DNA of 64,000 nt from Belliella pelovolcani (lineage in GTDB: Bacteria > Bacteroidota > Bacteroidia > Cytophagales > Cyclobacteriaceae). The stretch covers positions 1 to 64,000 of the forward strand of contig NZ_FTOP01000009.1 of assembly GCF_900156785.1 (NCBI RefSeq), written 5' to 3'. The translations under genes were made by a program, and so were the position numbers. Positions within the stretch are counted from its first letter, which is position 1, and every line of letters starts with the position of its first letter. Positions 17,567 through 26,004 of this stretch are shown here, piece by piece. The notes beneath the pieces were generated by a model. The model saw nothing but the letters and a program-made list of their open reading frames with translations, did no database searches and was not told where the DNA came from.

Positions 17567-20225
17567 TTGGATTATCTTCTGTTTTTTCGGAACTCTTATG
17601 TATTGCTCGGATGATGTCATCCATTTCTATCAGGCTATCTTCCAATTCTTGCAAGAGCTCTTCTTTGCTTTTGTTAAGGTGTTTGAAGTTATCTGAATTC
17701 TTTAGCAAATGTAATATTCCCATGATTCTGGTCAATGGCGCTCTCACAATATGTGATTGTTGCCAAGTGATTTCTCTTAGTTTAAGGTTTTGCTGTTCTA
17801 TATTGGATAATGCTCTTTGAAGCTCTGAAGTGGAATGCTCCAGTTCCTTAGTCCTTTCCTTAACTAATTCCTCTAGCTTAATGCCTCTACTAATTTTTCT
17901 TAAAATAAATATACTCAGAGCGCCTGCCAAAAAGGTGAATAATGCAATCAAGAGTTTGAATGCATTACTTTCGAAGAAAAATGATTCTACACTAAAGCTA
18001 ATCGTTGCTGGTTTTGACCACTTACCAGATTTATAGCCTACGATTTCGACAGTGTAATTACCGCTCTCTATGGAGGTAAGGTTGATGACTCTACCACTAC
18101 CAATGGGGACATATTCCATGTCTTTGTTGATAAACTTGTAGTAATACTGTGTATTCTCAGGATCTTCAAAATCGATGGAAGTGAAAATTATGTCAAATTT
18201 GAATGTTCCTGGCGGAATGATAATCTTTTGGTTTTCACTTAGGAATAGATCTCCGATACGTATACCTTCTATTTGAATTTCAATCTCTTGATCGTCGTAA
18301 ATAATATTCTTAGGGTCGACGATGGCTACGCCTTTTATAGTTGGAAACCATAATGAACCATTGGGTAATTTGATGGAGGAAGGAAATACATTTCCATTAC
18401 ATTCTGGGTTAGCCATTCCATGGGATTGGTTGTATCTCTTGACTCTGAGCAGGAATCTTTTATCAGTAGATTTTTTGAAAGCCAAAAGGTCTTCGATAGG
18501 GATGCTGGATAAACCAAAGTTGCTACTCATCCATAGATGACCGTGATCATCAGGTTGCAATGCATATAGGCCTTTTGTTTTAAGACCATTTTCAGGCTTT
18601 ACTATTTTGAATTTTTCTTCATCAAAATAAGCAAGTCCAATCTCAGTCCCAAACCAAAGACTTCCTTCAGGATCTTCATAAATGCTGAAAATCATATTTG
18701 AATGCTCAGCTGAAGGCAGCTGAAAGTCTTTTTGATACTGATAGTTTGCTATACAAATCAATCCAGAAGCAAAAGTGCTAATCCAGATTCTTCCTTTGGA
18801 ATCTTCAAATATGGAATTGAGTTCTGTATGACTGAATTTTTCAGGAATGGCAATTGATCTCAGATTATTCTTTTGGTCCAGTATGTAAACACCACCTTCA
18901 TTACTTAGGATCCAGATATTATTTTTCAGATCTCTGTAAATGGTTGTGACTACACTTCCTTTGATTTGATTGTTGATTTCTGGTATGGGTATGAATTTCT
19001 GTGTAGAGATCTGGAATTTGCTAAGACCTCCAGCAGTGCCCAAATACAAATCATCATTTCTGCCATAAATAGACAAGATAAAATCACTTGCTAAGCCATT
19101 TTTCTCTGAAAAAACATTTGACTTCTCTTCCTTGATATGGGTAAATCCAGCACCGTATGTGCCAACAAAGATATCTCCGTTTGTATGATGATATAGAGGA
19201 TGTATAGATTCTTTTGGAAGCTGAATGTCCTTTGAAAGCATTTTGATACTAGCTGGCTTGATATGTACTAATCCGCCCCCACTTAGACCCAACCAAATAT
19301 TATCTTCATCATTAAAAACGATCAGAATCAAATCTTCATCAACATTATCAATGTCTATGTTTTGGACAAACTCTTGATCTAATAGGAAAAGCCCGTCGTT
19401 GTTTGTACTGGCATAGAGTACTCCATCTTGGTCTATACTTAGATTACTAAAATAGGTGTCTTTAGTATATTCATTCAGTGGATGGGAAAATATTTCACTG
19501 TTGTAGCTGGCAAATAATCCATTCCCCTTGGTGCCAAAGTAATAATTTTCCCCATCAGGATGGATTGTTTCTATATCCATAGCTTCAAAGCCTTTGACTA
19601 TTTTTGTTGTCAAATTCTTTAAGTTCAAATGGTATAGCCCCTTGTTGGTTCCAATGATCAATAAATCCCCAACCGCTTCTATGGCTTGAATTCTGCGACC
19701 CGAGACAGGTACCCACTCGTCAAAAGGCAGAAGTTGATCTTTTTCCAAATAATAAAGATGATCTCCTGATGTACTGACCCATAGTCTTCCATATTGATCT
19801 TTGGAAATGGAGCGTATGATATCATTTTTAATTACCGCTCTTGCATCTATAGATTTGATAGCACTTTTATTAAATAATACTAAGCTATTGTCACTCGCTG
19901 CCCATACACCTTCGCCTTCTACTCGGTATACATCGTAAAAAAGATTGGAGACCACCAAAGGATTATTGTCTCTATTGAACACTTGAAATGTAGATCCATC
20001 AAATCTCACCATGCCCTCTTCAGTCGCTATCCAAAGAAATCCATAATCATCCTTTTCGATATCAAAAACTGTATTTTGAGGAAGACCGTTTTGATTGTCA
20101 TAGAAGCGAGTCATGTAAAGCTTGCCTTCCTTTCCTATAGGAAGTTGCTGCGCATGACTTTGAGCAGAGAGCAAGCAAATGATTACTTTCATTGCAAAAG
20201 TCAATAAGAACTGCTTTGCTATCAT
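17553..20225 (-). CDS. Two-component-type propeller sensor ending in an H-box domain without ATPase
   Basis: 890 residues. A signal peptide (ending near SHAQ), then some 14 blades of the two-component regulator propeller type (motifs such as FLWIATEEGMVRFDG, LWFGTEIGLAYFDE, about 30-650), a Y_Y_Y domain (about 655-755), one membrane helix (about 765-785), a coiled coil and a C-terminal helical domain with QQSHIVRAPLTRIMGIL (about 825-885). This is the architecture of Bacteroidota hybrid two-component sensors, which bind ligands (often glycans) in the periplasm, except that the cytoplasmic side has no ATPase domain, receiver or AraC domain. It overlaps a single-domain receiver gene. The start could also be at Met12. 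It probably passes a periplasmic signal to that receiver or to other kinases of the array. Confidence 0.9.
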   Translation of the reverse strand: MIAKQFLLTFAMKVIICLLSAQSHAQQLPIGKEGKLYMTRFYDNQNGLPQNTVFDIEKDDYGFLWIATEEGMVRFDGSTFQVFNRDNNPLVVSNLFYDVYRVEGEGVWAASDNSLVLFNKSAIKSIDARAVIKNDIIRSISKDQYGRLWVSTSGDHLYYLEKDQLLPFDEWVPVSGRRIQAIEAVGDLLIIGTNKGLYHLNLKNLTTKIVKGFEAMDIETIHPDGENYYFGTKGNGLFASYNSEIFSHPLNEYTKDTYFSNLSIDQDGVLYASTNNDGLFLLDQEFVQNIDIDNVDEDLILIVFNDEDNIWLGLSGGGLVHIKPASIKMLSKDIQLPKESIHPLYHHTNGDIFVGTYGAGFTHIKEEKSNVFSEKNGLASDFILSIYGRNDDLYLGTAGGLSKFQISTQKFIPIPEINNQIKGSVVTTIYRDLKNNIWILSNEGGVYILDQKNNLRSIAIPEKFSHTELNSIFEDSKGRIWISTFASGLICIANYQYQKDFQLPSAEHSNMIFSIYEDPEGSLWFGTEIGLAYFDEEKFKIVKPENGLKTKGLYALQPDDHGHLWMSSNFGLSSIPIEDLLAFKKSTDKRFLLRVKRYNQSHGMANPECNGNVFPSSIKLPNGSLWFPTIKGVAIVDPKNIIYDDQEIEIQIEGIRIGDLFLSENQKIIIPPGTFKFDIIFTSIDFEDPENTQYYYKFINKDMEYVPIGSGRVINLTSIESGNYTVEIVGYKSGKWSKPATISFSVESFFFESNAFKLLIALFTFLAGALSIFILRKISRGIKLEELVKERTKELEHSTSELQRALSNIEQQNLKLREITWQQSHIVRAPLTRIMGILHLLKNSDNFKHLNKSKEELLQELEDSLIEMDDIIRAIHKSSEKTEDNPNEQN

Positions 20226-20353
20226 TTTTTACAGGTGATTACGGTTTAAGCTAGTTAAAACAGTCAAAATCTTCTTGAAGATAGTATTAATTGATGCAAT
20301 AGGAAATTTTAAGTTAGAGAAATTTTAGGCTATTTTTTTATATGCATTTATAA

Positions 20354-22387
20354 TCAGTTTATTGAATATTTTTTGATGGTGAAAAAGAACTTACTTCCTA
20401 GGCCTTCTTCTGATACTACCCAGATTTCTCCTCCGTGTTGTTGTACTATTTTACTACAAGTAGCTAAGCCCATGCCTGTACCAGTATATACTTCTTTGCT
20501 ATGCAGTCTCTTGAACATAGAAAAAATTTCTTGAAAGTATTTTTCAGGAATACCGATGCCATTGTCTGCCACACAAAACTCCCAAAAGTCGGGGTGTTCT
20601 ACGAAACTAATTTGAATCCTTGGAGGATTTGCAGGCTTTTGATATTTGATGGCATTGTTGATTAGGTTCTGGAAAAGTAATTTAATGGGTGTTCGTTGAG
20701 AAATTATGATTGGGAGATTTTGAAATTGAATCTTACCATTTGTTTCTTCTAATTCAGCTTGGAATAGAGGAATGATTTCATCAAGAAGTTGATTGCAATC
20801 TACTTTTTGAAATGGAGTAGAGTCTGCACCAATTTTAGCATATTCTAAAATATCATTGATTAAGATAGTCATCCTTTGAGTTGCATCTAATGCAAAATGA
20901 ATGTATTTTCTCGCTTTTTCATCAAGCTGTGCAGCATAGTTTTTTTCCATTAAACCCATAAAATTGTGAACCATCCTGAGTGGTTCTTTCAAGTCATGGG
21001 AAGCAATGTGGGCAAAGCGCTCTAGTTCCTGATTTTTCATTTCAAGAGCCTTTCTCGCTTCTACAATATCTTGGATTGGCCTACCTTCTGGAATGATTGC
21101 GATTACTTTTCCTTGGTCATCAAAAAGTGGTTTTAGGTTGAAATGAATCGTAACGGTGGAATCTTTGCCCAGGACTTCTACTTCGTATTGGATAAACTCG
21201 CCCTTTGCAGCCCTTTTGATGTTTTCTTTCAGGTAGTTTTGTGTTTCTTCGTTGATCGTCCACCAATAGCACTCCCAAAAAGGCTTCCCAATTAAATCTT
21301 CCTTGTAGAGCCCTGCAAAATCCATTGCAGTTTGATTGGCCTCCAATAGAATTCCTTCAGGGCTCAGAAATCCGATAAATTGAAAAGTTGAATTGAATAT
21401 TCCAGAAAACTTATTGGCAAGTTCTTCTAATTTCAATTCAATTGACTTGTTTTCTGTAATATCAGTATGTGTACCAAACATCATCAAGGGTTGTCCATCT
21501 TCGGTCCAAGTAATTACTTTTCCTCTATCCAATACCCAGACCCAATGCCCATCTTTATGTTTCATTCTACACTCACAGTTGTAGTATGGAGATTTTTTAT
21601 CAAAGCATGCTTGGAGCTTTTGCCCAGACACTTTTAAGTCTTCGGGATGAGCAAAATTTTCCCATGTTTTGATCGAAACTGGTTGAAGTTCATCTAGGGT
21701 ATAACCGATCATTTCAGCCCAGCGCTCGTTGAAGATGGTTTCTCCTGTTTGTACATTCCATTCCCAAGTACCAGCATTGGTTCCAATTAATATATTTTCG
21801 ATTCTTGATTTTTGTTCTTCGAGCTCTTTAAGTGCTCTTTTTCGTGGAGTGATGTTTTGTATTTGAGCGATGTAGTGCTTGAAGCTTCCATCTGAATTGA
21901 GGACTTTTGAACCACTTAAATTGATCCACATGACCTCTCCTGATTTGGTAAAGTAACGTTTTTCAATTTGGTAGTTATCTATTTCTCCTCTGTTGAGTTT
22001 GCCCATAAACTCCAAATCAATATCAAGATCTTCTGCGTGGGTGATCTCTTGAAAGGTAAGGTTTGTCAATTCTTCGGGAGTATAACCTAAAAGTTTACAA
22101 AGACTTTTATTAACCTTGGTGAACCTCCCATTTTCATTTACAAGTGCCATGCCTATGGCTGCAAATTCAAATGCTGTATTAAAGTCATCCTTAAGATTTA
22201 TTATTGTTTGTAGTTTCCTCTTTGATTTTATGTAGAGATTGAGGAATAATAAGGAGCCTGCAAGTAGTACAATGATAATAGAGAAAAGCTGAATGATTCC
22301 AGTGGAAAGAAAGGAAATCAGTATTCCTAAAATTATAATACCAACTTGTAGGGTAAGTGTAGTGTTCCCTTTTTTTAGGTGATTCAT
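20354..22387 (-). CDS. Membrane PAS histidine kinase (three PAS domains)
   Basis: 677 residues: two membrane helices near the N terminus (about 12-32 and 34-54) with almost no periplasmic loop, PAS domains at about 70-185, 190-310 and 320-430, HisKA with ASHDLKEPLRM (about 440-510) and an ATPase domain (about 560-672) with N-box LINNAIKY, G1 DNGIGIP and G2 GTGMGLA. With so little outside the membrane the signal is probably sensed by the cytoplasmic PAS domains. It is separated from the kinase upstream by 281 bp containing an intergenic repeat, and from the propeller gene downstream by 128 bp, so it may be transcribed on its own. Confidence 0.93.
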   Translation of the reverse strand: MNHLKKGNTTLTLQVGIIILGILISFLSTGIIQLFSIIIVLLAGSLLFLNLYIKSKRKLQTIINLKDDFNTAFEFAAIGMALVNENGRFTKVNKSLCKLLGYTPEELTNLTFQEITHAEDLDIDLEFMGKLNRGEIDNYQIEKRYFTKSGEVMWINLSGSKVLNSDGSFKHYIAQIQNITPRKRALKELEEQKSRIENILIGTNAGTWEWNVQTGETIFNERWAEMIGYTLDELQPVSIKTWENFAHPEDLKVSGQKLQACFDKKSPYYNCECRMKHKDGHWVWVLDRGKVITWTEDGQPLMMFGTHTDITENKSIELKLEELANKFSGIFNSTFQFIGFLSPEGILLEANQTAMDFAGLYKEDLIGKPFWECYWWTINEETQNYLKENIKRAAKGEFIQYEVEVLGKDSTVTIHFNLKPLFDDQGKVIAIIPEGRPIQDIVEARKALEMKNQELERFAHIASHDLKEPLRMVHNFMGLMEKNYAAQLDEKARKYIHFALDATQRMTILINDILEYAKIGADSTPFQKVDCNQLLDEIIPLFQAELEETNGKIQFQNLPIIISQRTPIKLLFQNLINNAIKYQKPANPPRIQISFVEHPDFWEFCVADNGIGIPEKYFQEIFSMFKRLHSKEVYTGTGMGLATCSKIVQQHGGEIWVVSEEGLGSKFFFTIKKYSIN

Positions 22388-22490
22388 TAAGGTGGATTTA
22401 AGCTTGGTTAATTTAAATAGAAATAATCATAATATCCAATGAAATTAACTCTCCTTAAATCAATTTTAAAACTTATGAATATGTATATCA

Positions 22491-22653
22491 GCTTTCTTAC
22501 CAGTAGAACCTATAAAGTGGTATAAGCCTATGATTTCAAGCCAATATCAATGAATAACTTGTCCGTCATGGCGGATCCAATCCCGAAGCCTCGGAATCGG
22601 ATTAATCTAGGCACCTATTTAATTTGATTAATGGTATAATTGCGGATTTGCAT
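22491..22653. repeat. 163-bp intergenic repeat, copy 1
   Basis: This stretch between two kinase genes matches 31491-31653 over exactly 163 bp without gaps, with most differences near the ends. The best conserved part is CCAATATCAATGAATAACTT followed by two palindromic segments: GTCCG..CATGGCGGATC, and ATCCCGAAGCCTCGG, which in copy 2 forms a perfect 7-bp stem. No credible reading frame is present. It is likely a member of a dispersed, non-coding palindromic repeat family. The rest of the 281-bp gap is AT-rich with nothing recognisable. Confidence 0.75.
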
Positions 22654-22668
22654 ACTTAAGAATCTGAA

Positions 22669-25011
22669 TTACTGTTTTTTCACGGTGAAGTTAAAAGCAC
22701 TTCCTTTTCCCTCTTCTGACTCAACTGTTATATAACCACCAGCGGCTTCTACGATTTTTTTACAAATAGCTAAGCCGATTCCATTGCCTGTATATTTCTC
22801 CTTGGTGTGCAAACGTTGAAAAATTTCAAAAACCTTTTTTTGATGCTCTTTAGCTATTCCAATTCCATTGTCACGAACTGTAATTTGCCAGTGAGATTTC
22901 AAATCTTCACAACTTACATGAACTATGGGATGATTGTTAGTTTCTTGATATTTGAAACCATTCGATATTAAATTTTGCAAAAGTTGAAACATACCACTCT
23001 TTGTCGCATGAATTTCAGGTAATTTATCCCAAGTTAAAAGCGCTTGTTTTTCCTCTAACGTAGGTTGAAATATTTTACTCAATTCCATCATCATTTCATT
23101 GAGATTGATGGTTTCCTTAGCAACATTTGACCTGCCTACTCTGGAATACTCTAAAAGGTCATGGATGATTTGACGCATCCTTTTAGCACCATCAGTTGCA
23201 AAATGAATGTATTTTAAAGCTTTTTCATCCAATTGATTTTCATATTTTTTCTCCAGTTGATGCAGGAAGCCTGTCACCATTCTCAATGGTTCTTGTAAGT
23301 CATGGGATGCGATATAGGCAAATTGCTCAAGCTCAGCATTGGAGTCAGCGAGTTGCTTTGATTGTTCTTTGAGGAAGTCATTGAGTTCTAAAAGTTGATT
23401 CTCTGCAGCTTTTGCATCAGAGATGTCTTTTGCTGAGGCGTAAATCAGACCTTCTTCAGGAACAGGCGTAGCAGTCCATGATAGCCAGATTGTATTTCCT
23501 GATTTGGTGATGAATCGAGTCTCATATCGTGCGTAGGATTGTCCCATTGCTAGGTCAGACAAAATCCCCAACAAAGTTTCTTTATCTTCTTCAGGAGTAA
23601 ATTCAAGATATGGTCTTGCTAACATTTCCTCCTGACTATACCCTAGAATTGTTTCAAAAGCAGGATTTACTTTTTTGAAGTAGCCATCAAATCCAGCTAT
23701 GCAAAGTAAATCTGATGTCAAGTCAAAAAACTGATTGAGTTCATATTCAGCTTGCTTTCTTTTGATCATTGCACCAAGTTGATTGAGCAAATCTTTTTCA
23801 AGTTTTGGGATGCTCTGCAAATCAATTGGACGACCTATAGCAGAGAATACCATTACAGCAATTACCTTCTCTTCAAAATCAATAGGGTAAGCCACTGCGC
23901 CTTCTAAGTTATGGCTTATCGCAAATTCTTTTCTAAGTAGATTGTTTCCTGTTTTAAGGTCGATTATGTGTATAGGTTTTCGTTTTCTGTAAACCTCAGC
24001 CATCAGTCCCTTATTTCCATCCACGGGTCTAAATTCATTTTCTGGGATAATTTGATCTGGCCCCATAAAAGCCGATAAAATCAGTGACTTACCATCGATA
24101 CTACTGGTCCAAATTTCCGCATAGTCTAATTTTAAGTATGCTAAAATGACTTTTAAAGTTGCTTCGTAAGCTACTTTAAGCTGCCTATTTTTCGAAAAAA
24201 TATCCACCACCTGAAGTCTGATTTCTGTTTGGATCTCACTATTTTTTTTGTCTGTACCATCCTTGGCGACACAGTACATCAATTCATCCAAGAAATCCCA
24301 TTTGGCAGACCAAATGATTGGAACTTCGGTACCATCTTTTTTGATATATCTATTTTCAAAGATGGTCATGTTCTGCCCATTCATGATAGCCTCAGCTGCA
24401 TGGGCGGTTTTGGGATGGTCTTCTGTATGGACGAAGTCCATAAATGGCCTCCCTTTCATTTCATCAGGATGGTAACCCCACAAGTCTAAAGAGGCTGCAC
24501 TCATGTCTTCAAACCTCCCGTCTTTGTCAATGGTACAAATTACATCAAGCGACCTGTCCATGATTTTGGAAAGCTTGTATCTGTTCCTATCTCTTTCAGT
24601 TTGAATATTCTTTTTTTCTGTAATATCAGTCATCACACCCCTTGCAATAAGTCTATTTTTTGACTCTACTACACTTACTACATTGTTGAGCCATTTGATA
24701 GCCCCATTTATATCAAACATTCTAAATTCAAAGGAGTGGTTAATCCCCTCTTTTGCGTGTTTGAGAAAGTATCTGAGTGTAAAATCCCTATCGGAAGGAT
24801 GTATTTTTGATTCCCAAAACCCTTCATGAAGCCAATCTTCACTACTATAACCTAATATATCAAGGGTCTGAGGGCTGATATAAGTAAAAAGAATTGGTTG
24901 AATCTGAGCCTCCCATACAATTCCATTGATTGTATTGATTAGGTCATCTGTTTGTAATTTGGGAGCTTTCATGAGAGGTTGATTTAACAAAAGGGTTTGG
25001 AAATAATACAC
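22669..25011 (-). CDS. PAS-PAS-GAF-PAS histidine kinase
   Basis: 780 residues, no membrane segment. PAS (about 20-135; INGIVWEAQIQP), PAS (about 145-260), GAF (about 270-420), PAS (about 425-535), HisKA with ASHDLQEPLRM (about 545-615) and an ATPase domain (about 665-778) with N-box LISNGFKY, G1 DNGIGIA and G2 GNGIGLA. The start may instead be Met14 (MKAPKLQTDD, position 24972), as the first 13 residues match nothing; neither start has a clear ribosome binding site. It follows the two-helix kinase by 39 bp and is probably co-transcribed with the kinases upstream. Confidence 0.92.
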   Translation of the reverse strand: MYYFQTLLLNQPLMKAPKLQTDDLINTINGIVWEAQIQPILFTYISPQTLDILGYSSEDWLHEGFWESKIHPSDRDFTLRYFLKHAKEGINHSFEFRMFDINGAIKWLNNVVSVVESKNRLIARGVMTDITEKKNIQTERDRNRYKLSKIMDRSLDVICTIDKDGRFEDMSAASLDLWGYHPDEMKGRPFMDFVHTEDHPKTAHAAEAIMNGQNMTIFENRYIKKDGTEVPIIWSAKWDFLDELMYCVAKDGTDKKNSEIQTEIRLQVVDIFSKNRQLKVAYEATLKVILAYLKLDYAEIWTSSIDGKSLILSAFMGPDQIIPENEFRPVDGNKGLMAEVYRKRKPIHIIDLKTGNNLLRKEFAISHNLEGAVAYPIDFEEKVIAVMVFSAIGRPIDLQSIPKLEKDLLNQLGAMIKRKQAEYELNQFFDLTSDLLCIAGFDGYFKKVNPAFETILGYSQEEMLARPYLEFTPEEDKETLLGILSDLAMGQSYARYETRFITKSGNTIWLSWTATPVPEEGLIYASAKDISDAKAAENQLLELNDFLKEQSKQLADSNAELEQFAYIASHDLQEPLRMVTGFLHQLEKKYENQLDEKALKYIHFATDGAKRMRQIIHDLLEYSRVGRSNVAKETINLNEMMMELSKIFQPTLEEKQALLTWDKLPEIHATKSGMFQLLQNLISNGFKYQETNNHPIVHVSCEDLKSHWQITVRDNGIGIAKEHQKKVFEIFQRLHTKEKYTGNGIGLAICKKIVEAAGGYITVESEEGKGSAFNFTVKKQ

Positions 25012-25050
25012 TCTAATTTAGAAGTTTGCTAAAAGTCTAAGTATTCTGAT

Positions 25051-26004
25051 TTAAGTGAAATTTTTAGGTATTGTAAAATAAAAATTGCTCCCTAGACCTT
25101 CTTCTGATTCTACCCATATTTTACCCCCTAAATTCGTAACTATTTTTTTGCAGATAGCTAATCCCATTCCAGTACCTGCGACCTCGTCATGTGTATGTAG
25201 ACGTTGGAAAATATTAAATATGCGGTCATGATACCTTGGTTTGATTCCAATACCATTGTCTTGCACACTGAATTGATAAAATTGACCTATGTCCTCAAAG
25301 TTTATTCTGATTTCAGGTTTGACATGCTCTCTTTGGTAAGCTAATGCATTTCTGAGGAGATTTTGAAAAATTTGGATCAATTGTATTCTTTTTCCTTGAA
25401 TAATAGGCATAGGACTCCAGGTCACAATTGCGTTTTTCTCAAAAATGGTTTTTTGATGTGAAGCTACAAGCTTTTCCATCATTTGATTGAGATCAAGTTC
25501 AATGGTCGTTTCTTCGATTTTTGTAGCCTCAGAAAAGTCAAGTAAGTCTAGAATGATCCTTTTCATACGCTCTGCTCCATCGATTGCAAATTGTATGTAT
25601 TTCTTGCCCTTTTCATTGACCTCGGAGAGATACTTCCTTTCCAATTGGGTCATGAAACTTGAGATCATTCTAAGGGGTTCTTGCAAGTCATGGGAAGCCA
25701 CAAAGACGATTTGCTCCAGTTCCTTGTTTGTGTTCTCTAGTTTTCTAGATTGGATGTTTAGTTCCTCGTTTACCTCTTTCAGTTCATTGATTTTGGAGGA
25801 TAGTTCTTTGTAAAATTTCTCTACCAGTACATATAGCAAAATGGCCGTCAGTGTGACATAAGTGATTCCTTTGATCGATTGGAAGTATTCATAATTGATA
25901 ATATCTGTACTATCCAATAGCCAGCTTAGCAGTCTATCACTGAGCAAAATCCAAGATGTACCTAATATCAAATAAATCAATGCAATCTTAAAACTTGGTT
26001 TCAT
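25051..26004 (-). CDS. Short membrane histidine kinase without PAS domain
   Basis: 317 residues: two membrane helices (about 7-24 and 45-63) around a ~20-residue loop, a coiled coil (about 65-100), HisKA with ASHDLQEPLRM (about 103-170) and an ATPase domain (about 205-313) with N-box LLRNALAY, G1 DNGIGIK and G2 GTGMGLA. There is no PAS or GAF sensor domain. Its start overlaps the stop of the CHASE kinase by 4 bp (ATGA), so the two are translationally coupled and might form a mixed pair, with this short kinase adding a core to the larger sensor. Confidence 0.92.
   Translation of the reverse strand: MKPSFKIALIYLILGTSWILLSDRLLSWLLDSTDIINYEYFQSIKGITYVTLTAILLYVLVEKFYKELSSKINELKEVNEELNIQSRKLENTNKELEQIVFVASHDLQEPLRMISSFMTQLERKYLSEVNEKGKKYIQFAIDGAERMKRIILDLLDFSEATKIEETTIELDLNQMMEKLVASHQKTIFEKNAIVTWSPMPIIQGKRIQLIQIFQNLLRNALAYQREHVKPEIRINFEDIGQFYQFSVQDNGIGIKPRYHDRIFNIFQRLHTHDEVAGTGMGLAICKKIVTNLGGKIWVESEEGLGSNFYFTIPKNFT

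Noticed and set aside
20269-20282. Short palindrome ATCTTCTTGAAGAT upstream of the propeller sensor gene
   Set aside because: Six-base arms are expected by chance in AT-rich gaps and there is no second copy to support an operator.
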